The notes: generated by a model not told the origin, from the letters alone. DNA of 64,000 nt from JBBSDP01 sp963754335 (GCA_963754335.1 CAVWFQ010000004.1:372001-436000); one strand, 5' to 3'. Positions 18,367 to 29,161 are shown, counted from the stretch's first letter. Numbers and translations: made by a program.

Positions 18367-20287
18367 CTAAGCCACTTTTTCCGCAACCGGCGCACTGGTG
18401 ATGAAACGAAGGGCAGCGTCGGCCGGGAGCGGGCGGGCAAAGAGATATCCCTGGGCCAGGTCACAGTTGAGCGCCTGAAGCAGCGCCACCTGCTCCATGG
18501 TTTCAACGCCTTCGGCCACGACTCGGATATTGAGATTGTGGGCGAGGGAAATGATCGCCTGAAGGACGGCCGCCGACTCCGGCCGGGTGGGAATATCCTG
18601 GATGAACGCGCGGTCGATCTTCAACTCGTCGATCGGGAATCGGTGCAGGCAGCTCAACGACGAGTAGCCGGTTCCGAAATCGTCCATGGATAGCAGCGCC
18701 CCGGTCTCGCGGATCCGGTTGAGAATCTGGCCGGCCGATTGGGTGTCGACGATCATCACGCTTTCGGTGATCTCCAGTTTCAGCAGGGACGGCTCAATTT
18801 CCGTGGTTTGGAGCACATGCTGAAGATGCTCGACGAGGCCCGGATCGGCAAACTGCCGTCGCGACAAGTTCACGCTCATGGAGAGGTGCTCGAAGGCCGG
18901 GCAAAGGTCGCGCCAGGCGCGAAGTTGCCGGGCGGCTTCCTCCAGGACCCATCCGCCGATCGGGAAGATCAGTCCGGTGTCCTCGGCAATTGGAATGAAA
19001 TCGGCGGGGCTGATGAGCTTTCCGTCGTGCTGCCAGCGAAGGAGGGCTTCGAATCCGACCGGGCGCTTGGAATCCAGCGATACGATGGGTTGATAATGCA
19101 GCTGAAATTCTCCGCGCTCGAGTGCGCGGCGCAGGTCGCCTTCCAGGCGAAGCCGCGATACCGCAGATTCGTGCATCGTCGAGTCGAAGACCGCATATCG
19201 CGCTTTTCCAGAAGTCTTGGCGCGATTGAGGGCAACGTCGGCGTCGCGAAGCAGGTTGGCCCCTTTGATGTAGTTGACCGTCCCCATCGCAATTCCAATG
19301 CTCGCGGTGGTGAGCAATTCATGTCCGTCAACATGGATCGGTTGCTCGACGGCGGCCAGGATCCGCTCGGCGATGCGCACCGCATCATGGGGATCGCGCA
19401 GCCCTTCCAGCAGAAGCGTAAATTCGTCGCCGCCGAGGCGTGCGACGGTTCCCGAGCCCGGCCCGGCGTCGCCCGCCGTGTTCGGGCGGCTCACGGTATC
19501 GACGTCGCGGAGGCAGAAGCGAAGACGCTCGGCGATTTCCTGGAGCAGCCGATCCCCGACCGCATGGCCGAGGCTGTCATTGATTACTTTGAACCGGTCC
19601 AGATCGAGAATCAGAACGGCGTATCGGTAATCGTCCTCCCGTCGCGCCCGATCGAGACAATGTTGAATGCGATCGTGGAGCAGAAGTCGGTTGGGGAGGT
19701 CGGTCAGCGCATCGTGAAGCGATTCGTGTCGGAGCCGATCTTCCGCGGCGCGTCGATCGCTGACGTCCTCATGCGCGATGACCGCGCCGCCCGGGGCCGT
19801 CTCCAGTCAATCGCGCGACACGGACGATGAACCACCGTCGTTGCGTTGCGGTATGGCAGGCATACTCCAGGGTGAAGGTAGACTTTTCGCCGCCCAGCAC
19901 TTCCCGGATTCCCGCCGCCGCGGCAGCCCCTTCCTCCCCGCACTCCCCGACAAGCGCGTCGCAGACGCGCAGATAATCTCCGCCAACTCCGATCAGTGCA
20001 GGGTTGGAGATGTTTGCGTTCGCGAAACCCACCCAGGCGCGGTTGGTCGATAAGACCTTTCCCGAAGAGTCGAGAATGGCGATCCGGGCGGTCAGCGCGT
20101 CGATCAGAGACCTGATTTCCGCGCGGTGCCTGGAAACCGAAGAGCAGGAAATCGGGCGGAGAGATGTGGAGGCAGCACGGCGTTCCGTGTGCGGAAGGTG
20201 GCGAAATTGTCGCCGGGGGCGTGGATGAAACATAAACGGACTTGACGCGGCTGGACGTAAGCCGCATGCGCAAATGGCGCTCTCCAA
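18367..20287 (-). CDS. PAS-GGDEF-EAL cyclic-di-GMP turnover protein (one frameshift, start uncertain)
   Basis: From the 5' side, the frame ending at 19769 encodes a PAS-like sensor (SLIDALTARIAILDSSGKVL ... RRWFIVRVARLTGDGPG). It resumes one base shifted as GAVIAHEDVSDRRAAEDRLR, then the GGDEF domain (HDALTDLPNRLLLHDRI; ILDLDRFKVINDSLGH; RLGGDEF) and EAL (GFEALLRW, SVNLSRRQF, LEITESV, MDDFGTGYSSL, LKIDRAFI, VAEGVET). All EAL metal and catalytic residues are present, as is GGDEF; the RxxD inhibitory site is not evident. It probably makes and/or degrades c-di-GMP in response to a PAS signal. The indel is near 19790 in a GC run. The first codon is unclear; 20287 is the longest possibility. Confidence 0.85.
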
Positions 20288-20452
20288 CGAAGAAATCGGT
20301 TTTCGGGGTGCGCCGGTTTATCCATCTTCCCATGTGGCGGCAAGATGGATGTCAACTGTTTTTTACGAGCGGCTGGGCTTCTGAATCGCTACCGGGATTT
20401 ATCAGACTCTCCCGCTTGGTTTACGGACGTGCGCGCCCTTACCATCGGCTCG

Positions 20453-21489
20453 ATGGACGCTCCAGCGATGACAGACGTTGCCCTGGTGGGGGCCGGGCCG
20501 ATCGGCCTGGAGATGGCCGTCGCCCTCAAGCGGTCTGGCATCGATTATCTGCATTTTGACGCGAAGCAGATCGGCTACACCGTCTCCTGGTTCGCTCCTC
20601 AGACGCGGTTCTTCAGCTCCAACGAGCGGATTGCCATCGCCGGCGTGCCGCTCCAGACGCCCGATCAGTCCAAAAGCACGCGAGAGGAATATCTCGCTTA
20701 TCTGCGCACGGTGGCGGGAATGTTCGATCTCGAGGTCCACACCTATGAACCCGTTACAGGCATCGAACAACGCGCGGGTGGATTCCGACTGACGACCCGA
20801 CCGAAAGGCGGCGAGCGCCGCTATGCGTGCAAGCGCCTCATCCTCGCCACCGGCGGAACGGATCATCCGCGGCGGCTGAACGCGCCCGGCGAGGATCTCC
20901 CGCACGTCAGCCATTACTTTCAGGATCCGCACGCGTATTACGGGCAGGAGCTGCTGGTGGTCGGCGGACGCAACTCCGCCGTCGAGGCGGCCCTACGCTG
21001 TCATCAGGCGGGGCGCGGGTTTCGCTTAGTTATCGCCGCGGCACGCTTGACGCGACCAGCATCAAATACTGGCTTTTGCCCGAGATGAATGGTTTGATCG
21101 AATCGGGGCGAATCCCCGCTTATTTCAACACCGTCCCCGAGGCGATCACGCCGACGCACGTGAAGCTCCGATCGACCGGAGGCGGAGCGCCGCGGGAGAT
21201 CAAGGCGGATTTCGTGCTGGCCCTGATCGGGTACGAGGCGGATGTCACTCTGCTGCGCCTGGCGGGTGTCGAACTGGGCGGACCCTGTCAGAATCCGACA
21301 TTCGACGAACGAACAATGCAGACAAACGTTTCCGGCGTTTACGTCGCCGGAACCGCGGTCGGCGGAACCCAGGAAAAATATTCGGTATTCATCGAAAACT
21401 GTCACGTCCACGTCGAGCGGATCCGCGCGGCGTTGACCGGCGCCGCGGCGCCGCCGGATCCAGTCCCCATGGCACGGCCGGAGAGCTGA
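20453..21489 (+). CDS. YpdA-like FAD/NAD(P) oxidoreductase (putative bacillithiol-disulfide reductase family), one frameshift
   Basis: The ATG at 20453 (or 20468) precedes DVALVGAGPIGLEMAVAL, the FAD Rossmann loop. The family hallmarks FFSSNERIAIAGVPLQTPDQ and LLVVGGRNSAVEAALRCHQ (NADP loop) follow. At about 21010 the frame is lost and continues one base shifted as RVSLSYRRGTLDATSIKYWL and YVAGTAVGGTQEKYSVFIEN to 21489. The expected QAGARVSL needs five G where four are present, so one G is missing. Relatives in Firmicutes reduce bacillithiol disulfide; in other phyla the substrate is unproven. The spacer to the divergent GGDEF gene is about 165 bases. Confidence 0.85.
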
Positions 21490-21525
21490 TTTGCATGTAC
21501 CGCGGCGGTGCTACAATGTCTCACG

Positions 21526-21774
21526 ATGAGTCAACTGGGCATACTGGGTATTCGCGACCGATTTTCGCGCCGACGGACGCCGAACGGCATCGAATATGTC
21601 GTCGTGCAGAATCCGCTGCGCCGCGTGCTGGCGTTTCGCGGACGATCGATCGACGACGTAGTCAACAATCCGATCGTTAAGAACGAAGTGATCTGTTATT
21701 ACAAGCTCCAGAAGCAAATCGAACGCGTCTGCGAGAGCCGGGACCTCGAAAGGCAGTGGAATCCAGCCGTGTGA
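21526..21774 (+). CDS. Small conserved-looking protein of unknown function
   Basis: 82 residues from the ATG at 21526 (MSQLGILGIRDRFSRRRTPN). It is soluble, rich in Arg and Val, with no Cys cluster or membrane segment. It lies 36 bases after the YpdA-like gene on the same strand and may be co-transcribed. A strong palindrome follows at once. I do not recognise the family. Confidence 0.5.
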   Translation: MSQLGILGIRDRFSRRRTPNGIEYVVVQNPLRRVLAFRGRSIDDVVNNPIVKNEVICYYKLQKQIERVCESRDLERQWNPAV

Positions 21775-21783
21775 ATCCTCCTG

Positions 21784-21850
21784 TGTAGCCGGTGAGCTTG
21801 CTCGCCGTTTTGTCCCTCGAAGCAAACGGCGAGCAAGCTCACCGGCTACA
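21784..21850. repeat. Perfect 27-bp REP-like palindrome
   Basis: TGTAGCCGGTGAGCTTGCTC (continuing GCCGTTT; 21784-21810) is exactly complementary to 21824-21850 around a 13-base loop. It lies between convergent genes, so it may also stop transcription, although no T run follows. Confidence 0.85.
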
Positions 21851-21900
21851 CGAGGAACGCTCACGGTCGCGGGTCCGAAATCCAACTTCCCGCAATCAAT

Positions 21901-22677
21901 TCAATTTCCCGTGGTCTCTGCGTGGCGGTATGCCAGAATCACAACGTATTCCATGGTGATCATTCCCTCCTTCACCATGTTCTCCAGATGCGGCAGCAGG
22001 AGTTTGATCTTGTCCTCCGCATCGACGATCTCGATCACGATAGGCAGGTCCGGCGACATGTCCATCAGGCTGGCCCGATGAACGACGGAGTTGGCGCCAA
22101 ATCCCCCGGTGCCGCGGAGGACGGTCGCACCGGCGAGCCCCAGCCCGCGGACCTTCTCCACGATCGCTTCATACAGCGGCTTACCATCGATGCGGTCGGA
22201 TTCGCCGATGAAAACGCGCAGGAGAACGCCGTTCTGATTAATTTTCATGTGAGGCCCTTCCGCGATCGGAGGCAGCGTCGAGAGAGGTCGAAGAGCGGCG
22301 GCGAGCGCGATGTTCAGCCCACCTGCTCCCTCCGCCGGCCGCGATCGATAAAAGGCGACGGCGGCGCGCTCCAGCGTCAGCATGCCTCCGATCAGAAGTT
22401 CGTCGAAGGTGCGCGTCACAAAGCGCGCAATGCGATCGCCGGAATCGACTATTTCGACGATCACAGGAACATGCCGAACCGTCGACCAGGCCGAGGGCCG
22501 AAGCACGCCATGATATCCGGCGCCGAGAATGCCCTGCAGGACCGTCGCGCCGGCGAGCCCTTCGGTTCGCGCGGCCTTCAAAACCCGCTCGTGGGTCGGC
22601 ATATGCGGCGCACGATCGGCGGTTTGAAGATAGATCCGCAGCAGTACTTGTTCGCCGACTAGCGACATGAGTTCCAT
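21901..22677 (-). CDS. Tandem DUF190 protein (fluoride-response partner of CrcB)
   Basis: 258 residues with two DUF190 copies, about 1-115 (QVLLRIYLQTADRAPHMPTH; GLAGATVLQGILGAG) and about 143-255 (GVLLRVFIGESDRIDGKPLY; GLAGATVLRGTGGFG). Each ends in the family's PVIVEIVD strand. DUF190 proteins resemble PII-like trimers and are often next to crcB. The gene starts 12 bases after the crcB stop and shares its riboswitch-controlled transcript. The internal duplication within one chain is notable; most family members have a single copy. Molecular role unproven; inferred to act in fluoride tolerance. Confidence 0.85.
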   Translation of the reverse strand: MELMSLVGEQVLLRIYLQTADRAPHMPTHERVLKAARTEGLAGATVLQGILGAGYHGVLRPSAWSTVRHVPVIVEIVDSGDRIARFVTRTFDELLIGGMLTLERAAVAFYRSRPAEGAGGLNIALAAALRPLSTLPPIAEGPHMKINQNGVLLRVFIGESDRIDGKPLYEAIVEKVRGLGLAGATVLRGTGGFGANSVVHRASLMDMSPDLPIVIEIVDAEDKIKLLLPHLENMVKEGMITMEYVVILAYRHAETTGN

Positions 22678-22689
22678 GATTCTACGCCC

Positions 22690-23082
22690 TCAACCGAAGC
22701 GAATTCGGGCGAGCATCATGCCCGCTCGCGCCGCGATCAGGCCGAGCAGGATGCTCAGAACGATATTGAGCGTGGCCGCGATCCACTGGCCGTCGTCGGC
22801 GAGCTTGCTCGTGTCGTACATCAGCGTGGAGAACGTCGTATAAGCGCCGACGAATCCGGCGCCGATCGCAATCGTGGTCACATCGGAAAACGGGGCACGC
22901 GCCGAAACCACTGTGTAAAACCACCCCAGGAAAAGGCTCCCCCCTACGTTGATGAACAGCGTGGCCAGCGGAAAGCGGACGCCGCTGAAGAAGAGGGTGA
23001 ACAATTGTCCAATCGCCACCCGCGCCATCGCGCCGACGGATCCGGCGAGGCCAACGGCGAGATAGGTCCAGAGAAGTTTCAT
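22690..23082 (-). CDS. crcB: CrcB/Fluc fluoride ion channel
   Basis: 130 residues, four membrane helices. Family motifs are intact: GLAGSVGAMARVAIG near the N-terminus, TLFINVGGSLFLGWF with the pore Asn, and GFVGAYTTFSTLMYD with the TTFST break. The ATG at 23082 has GGAG about six bases upstream. Fluc channels work as antiparallel dimers that export fluoride from the cytoplasm. The leader carries a fluoride riboswitch and a terminator, so expression should rise with fluoride. It is the first gene of a two-gene unit with the DUF190 gene. Confidence 0.95.
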   Translation of the reverse strand: MKLLWTYLAVGLAGSVGAMARVAIGQLFTLFFSGVRFPLATLFINVGGSLFLGWFYTVVSARAPFSDVTTIAIGAGFVGAYTTFSTLMYDTSKLADDGQWIAATLNIVLSILLGLIAARAGMMLARIRFG

Positions 23083-23105
23083 CGTGGCTCCGGCATTTAT
23101 GAAAC

Positions 23106-23138
23106 AAAAAAAACCCGGCGGGCGCTGGGCCGACCGGG
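23106..23138 (-). terminator. Riboswitch-controlled terminator before crcB
   Basis: On the minus strand CCCGG (23134-23138) and CCGGG (23114-23118) enclose a GC-rich loop and are followed by eight T. It stands 24 bases before the crcB start and about 40 bases after the fluoride aptamer, the expected place for a terminator opened by ligand binding. Confidence 0.75.
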
Positions 23139-23177
23139 ATCGTTCGCTTTGGCAGCGCTCCCGGGGGCATCAGGCCC

Positions 23178-23245
23178 GACAGGAGTCATTGGCCTCGACC
23201 GGCACGGATCGAGGCGGTTTCGGCGGACTCCACCGCCATCACGCA
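23178..23245 (-). ncRNA. Fluoride riboswitch (crcB motif)
   Basis: The minus strand reads GCGTGATGGCGGTGGAGTCC, then GCCGAAACCGCCTCGATC, and after a short loop GGTCGAGGCCAATGACTCCT. These are the conserved elements of the fluoride aptamer: GGNGATGG, the A-rich stretch before a hairpin, and the ATGACTCCT 3' segment that forms the pseudoknot with GGAGTCC. It lies in the leader of crcB. Confidence 0.9.
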
Positions 23246-23296
23246 AGCTGAATTTTCATGCGAATTGTACTCTTTCTCATGGTTCGCTCAAATATA

Positions 23297-23324
23297 AAAG
23301 GGACGGCCGAGAGGTCGTCCCTTT
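23297..23324 (-). terminator. Terminator of the nuoJKLMN operon
   Basis: AAAGGGACGACC and GGCCGTCCCTTT form a 12-bp stem with one mismatch and a TCTC loop, followed by TATATTT on the minus strand. It begins 27 bases after the nuoN stop and separates the nuo genes from the fluoride unit. Confidence 0.8.
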
Positions 23325-23350
23325 GTGCAGCGGCAGCCACTGAGGCGGTC

Positions 23351-25050
23351 TCAGCGCGCGTCTGCTTGTGCGGCGGGGGGACGGAACATCCGGAAGGGAG
23401 ATCCGCCTTTACGAAGCTGCGGGGATTCGTCCATGTACGTTGCCTGGCTCACCCGGGCGGTGAGCGCGTTGGTCGTTGGAACAATGAAGCCGAACATCAG
23501 CGTGCCGGTCACCGACAGCAGCACCGCCAGTCCGATGGGGAAGGCGCTGCCGAAATGAGTAGCTGGCGGGGGCGGGGCCGGCCTGGGCGGTGGTCGGTTC
23601 GGGCCGCAGGAACATCGTTCCGATAATTTTCAGGTAGTAGGCCGCCGATATCGCGGCGTTCACCATGGTAATCCCGACCAGCCAGGCCATCCGAACGGAA
23701 AAGTCCGGATTCACCTTGCCGGCCGCCCAGGCGGGCTGGATCAGCAGCACCTTGCCGAGGAAACCGATCGTGAGCGGCAGGCCGGTCAGGCTGAAACAGC
23801 AGATCGCCATCGCCAGTCCGAGGGCGAGGTGCGTTCGCGCCCTGGCCGGCGATGTCCTCATAGGTTTCGGCGGCTCCAGCGGTAGGTGGCATTTCGCGCA
23901 GCGTGCCGGGTGTGCCGTAACGGGTGCTCCCGCGGGCGGGGAGCAGCATGAGCACGCCGAATACCCCGGCGTTCATGATGCCGTAGGCGGTGATGTAAAA
24001 CAGCACGCCCAGCAGCGCCTGCCGCTGGATATCAGGGCTGCCCTTGGCCGCGAGGAGCGCGGTCAGACCGACAAACATGTATCCGGTATGGGCGACCGAG
24101 CTGTAAGCCATGACGCGCTTGATGTTGACCTGGAGCAGACCCAGCACGTTCCCGACCGACATCGTGAGAATGGCCAGGACCCACATCAGCTTGATCAACA
24201 CATCCGGAGCAATCCATTTCGGGCCGGCGGCCACGTAAAGAATCTTGATGATGGCGACAATTCCGCTGATCTTGGGGATGAAGGCAAGCAGCGCCGTCAG
24301 GGGCGTTGCCGCGCCCTGATAGACGTCGCCGGCATATTCGTGCATCGGAACAGCGGCGACTTTGAACGCGAAGCCGGCCAGCACCATGAGCACCGCGAGC
24401 ATTTGCCACGAAGTCATGGCGGCCGCCGAATTGTAATTGTGCGGATGCCACATCCGCATGATCGAGTCGAGCTGGGTCTGCCCGGTGGTGCCGTACAGAT
24501 AACTGAACCCGAAGAGCATGATGGCGGCGGCCATTGCCCCGAGGAAAAAGTATTTGACGCCGGCTTCCTGTGCGACCGGCAGCGGCCGCGAGATCGACAC
24601 CATGATGTAGGTGGGGATGCTGGCCAGCTCGATCCCCAGGAAGAGCAGGATGATGTCGTTGGTGCCGGCGACGAGAAAAACGCCGGTGATCGAAAGGAGC
24701 ATGAGGGCGAAAAACTCGCCGGCATCGCCGCCCAGTTCCAGGGCGGCGTTGCCGGTGGCGTTGGGTCCGGTGGGCCAGGAAAGCAGCACGAACAGCAGGC
24801 TCACGCCGGCGGTGATCAACTTGATGTATTCAGCGAAATGAAAGACGTGCAGCGTGTGCCATTGATCGTTATCCGCTTCGGTGGTCGGGCGAATCAGAAG
24901 ATATAGGAAAACCACGCCGAGCGCCGCAGAACGAAATTACCGGTGCCATCTTGCGGGAACCGGCGGTGCGGCCGAGACCCAGGAGGAACAGGCGCAGGCC
25001 GCCACGATCAGCAGCAGCTCGGGCCAGAGAACGGGGACGAGGGAAATCAT
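23351..25050 (-). CDS. nuoN: NADH-quinone oxidoreductase subunit N (several frameshifts)
   Basis: The start MISLVPVLWPELLLIVAA is at 25050. The longest frame (23509-24915) carries the proton-channel core: GIELASIPTYIMVSISR, KYFFLGAMAAAIMLFG, AYSSVAHTGYMFVGLTAL and other antiporter-like helices with the conserved Glu and Lys. The C-terminus is spread over two further frames (LTGLPLTIGFLGKVLLIQPA; FPIGLAVLLSVTGTLMFGF) and ends at 23351. At least four single-base indels are needed, near 24990, 24920, 23850 and 23570. Proton-pumping membrane subunit of complex I. With so many lesions in an otherwise conserved protein, sequence error is the likely cause. Confidence 0.9.
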
Positions 25051-25099
25051 AAACGTTCAGTCTTTCGTACTTCGGTCCGGCTTTTTACTTCCGGCGTTG

Positions 25100-26704
25100 T
25101 CAATCCGCGAAGCCGCAAGCGGCGTCAGGCGAGCGCCCGACTTGATTCGCTTGCGCCAGTTGCGGGGACGACGTTCTCGCGTTTGCGGTTGCGACCGGTT
25201 TGTTGATCGCTTCGATCGGGTCCCGCATGGCATCGATTACCAATCCCGGCATCACGCCCAGCACGACCACCACGATGGCGATGGGCACGAGGATCGCGAT
25301 CTCGCGCCCGCCGATGTCCGCTTTCAAATTGCTGTGGGCATCGCGAGTGGCCGTGGTCGTCGCCGCCGGGCGTTTTGAGCGGGCCGAAGATGACGCGGGC
25401 GGCCATGTGGAGCATGTAGACCGCGCCGAGGATCACGCCGATCGCGGCTGTCGCCCCGAAGGGAATTCCGAGCTGTTTCGAGGTGAACGCGCCGAGGATC
25501 GTCAGGAATTCGCTGACGAATCCGTTGAGGCCCGGCAGGCCGATGCTGGAGAGCGTAAAGAAGACGAAGAAAAACGCGAGGATCGGCATCTTCTTGGCCA
25601 GCCCGGAGAGCTGGTTGATGTCGCGGGTGTGATAGCGGTCGTAGATCATGCCGATCACGAGGAACATCGCGCCGGTCGAGAGGCCGTGATTGATCATGTA
25701 GAGCACGGAGCCCTGCATGCCGATGTCGTTGAGCGCGACCAGTCCCAGCACGCAGAAACCCAGGTGGGAGACGGAGGAATAGGCGACCAGCTTCTTGATG
25801 TCCTGCTGCACCCAGGCGACCAGCGCGCCGTAGATCACGCCGATCACGCAAAGCCAGCCGATGAAATGGATCAGCTTGGGGAACGCGACGCCGGACGCGT
25901 CGAGCAGACCGATCGGCAGCGCCAGGCGGAGCAGGCCGTAAGTCCCGAGCTTGAGCAGAACGCCGGCGAGGATGACCGAGCCGGCCGTCGGCGCTTCGGT
26001 ATGCGCCAGCGGGAGCCAGGTGTGGACCGGGAAGAGCGGCGTCTTCACCGCAAAACCGGCGAGCAGATCCGAGCACCACCCACCAGCGCGCGGTGGGGCT
26101 GAGATTGCTCTGCGCGTAAGCGACGACTTGTCGAGATATCAAACGAGCCGGCGTGGATCCCGAGATACAAGGCGGCGGCGAGCGTCAAGACTCCGCCGGT
26201 AAAGGTGAAGAGGAAGAATTTCCCGCGGCATGCCGTCGCTCGGGCCCGCCCCAGATCCCGATGATGAAAGAACATGGGGATCAGGGTCAGTTCGAAGAAG
26301 ACATAGAAAAGAAGCAGGTCGCGGGCGACGAAGACGCCGAGCATCACCGCCAGCAGCGCGAGCATCCAGGCGTAATATTCGCGCTGCCGCTGCTTGAATC
26401 GATTCGAAGCTGGCGGCGATCGCCAGCGGCGTCAGGAACGCCGTCAGCAGCATGAGCCAGATGCTGATCGAATCCACGCCGAGATTGATTCCCGAGCCGA
26501 CGGACGGTGAACTGCAGCCATTCGGGCCGGAAATCGACTTTGGGTTTCGGAGTATTGCGTGACGGCGACGATCAATCGCGACGACGAATGTCGTGAGGCT
26601 GACGAGCAGTGCCCACACTGTGCGCGACCGACGTGGGGACGAAAATGCCCGACGATCGCTCCGAAGAACGGGACGGCCAGGAGAATGATGAGCCAGATTT
26701 CCAT
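25100..26704 (-). CDS. nuoM: NADH-quinone oxidoreductase subunit M (several frameshifts)
   Basis: It begins MEIWLIILLAVPFFGAIVGH at 26704. Fragments in other frames give NLGVDSISIWLMLLTAFLTP and VARDLLLFYVFFELTLIPMF with the key Glu. The long frame then runs HTWLPLAHTEAPTAGSVILA, VAWVQQDIKKLVAYSSVSHL and INHGLSTGAMFLVIGMIYDR. The tail is shifted again (REIAILVPIAIVVVVLGVMP) and stops at 25100. A small His-rich stretch (GGDDHGHS) lies before the last helix. At least four indels. Antiporter-like proton-pumping subunit of complex I. Confidence 0.9.
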
Positions 26705-26737
26705 TCGCTTTGATCCGGGCGGTTTACCGGCGCTCGA

Positions 26738-26795
26738 CAGTTCTTACGGACTGCCTTCGACACTGCTCAGGCTAAAGCCCGCACTACGAACTATC
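26738..26795. repeat. Imperfect palindrome in the nuoL-nuoM gap
   Basis: GTAGTGCGGGCTTTAGCCTG on the minus strand faces a degenerate complement (AGTTCTTACGGACTGCC). The half-element resembles the one at 29086-29156, so both belong to one dispersed family. Confidence 0.5.
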
Positions 26796-26802
26796 TCGAA
26801 AA

Positions 26803-29048
26803 TCACTTACAGGAACACGAGCAAAGAATCACCACGATTCCGAGCAGCATCGCCGCGGCATAACCCTGGAGGTAGCCGCGCTGGACAGTCAGCTTGAGGA
26901 TCCAGCCGGGGATGGTCGGCGACACGCCGGCCGCATTGACCGCGCCATCGACGCCATATTTATCGATTCCAAATAAGACCCGGCCGAGGAACCGCAACGG
27001 CTCGACGATGAGGCCCTGATAAATTTCATCCACCCAGTATTTGTGTTCGAGGATGCTCGGTGATCGGCCAGAGGTTCCTGGCGATCTCGTCGCCGGTTGC
27101 GCGGGCTCGGAGATGGAGCAGATACGCCGAGCCCGATACCCAGACAGGGAGATCACGGCGCTGAGGAGCATGATCGGGAATTTCCGAGGGCCCCTCGGCG
27201 TCGGCCTTCATCTGGCCAAATCGCTCGGCGGGAATGTCAGCGCCGGCGGCGGTCGTAACGCAATCTGATACGAAAGCGACAGCGACGGACTGTGGCCGAT
27301 GAAATCGCCGAAGGCGTGCCGCGGAAAATCCATATATCCGATGAAGACTGCGCCGATCGCCAGGAGTACCAGCGGCACGATCATCAGAAGCGGCTCGTGA
27401 TTGTGTTCGTCGTGATGATGATCGACTTGGCCCGGCTGGTGGTGGGTTTGTCCCTCATCCACGCCGGAAGCTGGCGCTGTGCCAGTGGAGATGGCCGAAT
27501 GGCTGGCGGCGGCATGCTCATGCGATTCATGGCCGTGTCCATGAGCGGGAGCCGGCGCTTCAGGAATCACGAGCGGCCCGTAGAAAACGCGGAAATAAAG
27601 CCGGAAGGTGTAGTAAGCCGTGAGAAACGCTGAAACCAGCAGCGAGACGCCGAATGATCCAGTGACGCGGGAAATCCGCGCCGATGATTTCATCTTTGGA
27701 GAAATAGCCGCTGACGCTGGAAAGCCGGCCAGAGCACAGGCAGCCGATCAGCATCAGTACATTGGTGATCGGGCAGGACGCGCTTCAGCCGCTCATCTTC
27801 CGCATGTCCAGCTCGCCGCCCATGGCGTGCATCACCACGCCGGAGCCAAGGAACAGCAATGCCTTGAAGAACGCGTGCGTGACCAGGTGGAACATGCCCG
27901 CGACCGGGGCCAGGGCGACCCGACCGCCGCGAACATGTAGCCGAGCTGGCTGATCGTCGAATAAGCGAAGACTTTTTTCAGATCAAACTGCCGCAGCGCG
28001 ATCGTCGCGGCGAAGAATGCGGTGAAACATCCGACGATCGCGATGGTCGTCATTGCCGCCGCATTGCCGACGAAGAGCGTGCCGCAGCGGGCGATCATGT
28101 AAACGCCGGCCGTCACCATCGTGGCGGCGTGGATCAGGGCGCTGACCGGCGTAGGGCCTTCCATCGCGTCGGGAAGCCAGACGTAAAGCGGGAACTGCGC
28201 CGATTTGCCGAAAGCGCCGACCATCAACAGAAACGGAATCCACTTCAGCGCCTCGGTCTGAAAGCCGCTCAGCGCGGGATTACCGTTGAGCTGACTGCCC
28301 ATTGCCAGCTCGAGCAGGCCGGTATGCGTACCCGGTCCCGCCCCGAAATAGCTGATCGTGCCAAACGCGAGGAAGCTGAGCATGATGCCGAGGCTGAATC
28401 CGAAGTCCCCGACGCGATTGACGAGAAACGCTTTTTTGGCCGCTTCGCGCGCGGCCGGCTTCTCGTAGTAATAGCCAATCAGCAGATACGAGCAGAGGCC
28501 GACGCCTTCCCAACCCAGGTAGAGCATCACCAGGTTGTCACCCATGACCAGGATCGTCATGGCGAAGATGAACAGCCCGAGGTACGCGAAGAACCGCCAA
28601 TATCCTTCTTCCCCCTTCATGTACCCGGCGGCAAAGACGATGATCAAAAATCCGATGCCCGTAATGACGCAAAGCATCACCGCCGTCAGCGGATCGAAAA
28701 AAGCGCCTGCGGAAGCTTTGAAATAAGCGTGAGGATTTGCGCCGGCATTGGTCTGGGCTTTCGCCGGGGTCCCATCGTTTGCGGGGTTGCCCGCCTCAAT
28801 CCAGGTGAACCAGGTCGACGGCTGATAAAGTTGATACGACTCGTCGCTCCCGGAAGCCGGGTTCGACGCCATCATTCCAAACAGAATCCAGAGCGAGAGG
28901 ACCGCGCTGCACGCCACGCCGATCCAGATCGGCCAATGCGATTTCTCCTTGAGGACCTTCGCGCCAAAGAGCCCGACAATCGCCGCGCCGATCAGCGGCA
29001 GCAGCGGGATCAGGTAGGAGATTTTGATCGGGAGTCGAGATCTAACAT
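26803..29048 (-). CDS. nuoL: NADH-quinone oxidoreductase subunit L (several frameshifts)
   Basis: An open stretch ISYLIPLLPLIGAAIVGLFG leads into the frame 27832-28917 with YLGWEGVGLCSYLLIGYYYE, FGKSAQFPLYVWLPDAMEGP, TPVSALIHAATMVTAGVYMI and FDLKKVFAYSTISQLGYMFA, the canonical NuoL helices. Shifted frames give the rest (VSAFLTAYYTFRLYFRVFYG; GYMDFPRHAFGDFIG; KYWVDEIYQGLIVEPLRFLG), ending at 26803. An extracytoplasmic loop is strikingly His-rich (HGHGHESHEHAAASH ... DHHHDEHNHE, near 27380-27550). The nearest ATG (29048) needs an indel; at least four indels in all. Distal proton-pumping subunit of complex I. Confidence 0.9.
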
Positions 29049-29085
29049 TGCTCAGTCGCTTTTTCTTACGTTTCAGTATCTCGTT

Positions 29086-29156
29086 GGTAGTGCAGGTTTG
29101 GAGCCCGTATCTTTCGAAGCAGGAAACAGACTACTGGCTCTAAAGGCCGCACTACC
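29086..29156. repeat. REP-like imperfect palindrome between nuoK and nuoL
   Basis: Outer arms GGTAGTGC (29086-29093) and GCACTACC (29149-29156) are perfect; the inner arms (GGTTTGGAGCC and GGCTCTAAAGGCC) are degenerate. The element sits inside the operon without an obvious terminator T run. Confidence 0.6.
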
Positions 29157-29161
29157 TCACC

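Noticed and set aside
23665..26102. Long plus-strand frames (413 and 300 residues) opposite nuoN and nuoM
   Set aside because: Charged, low-complexity antisense frames opposite frameshifted but unmistakable complex I subunits.
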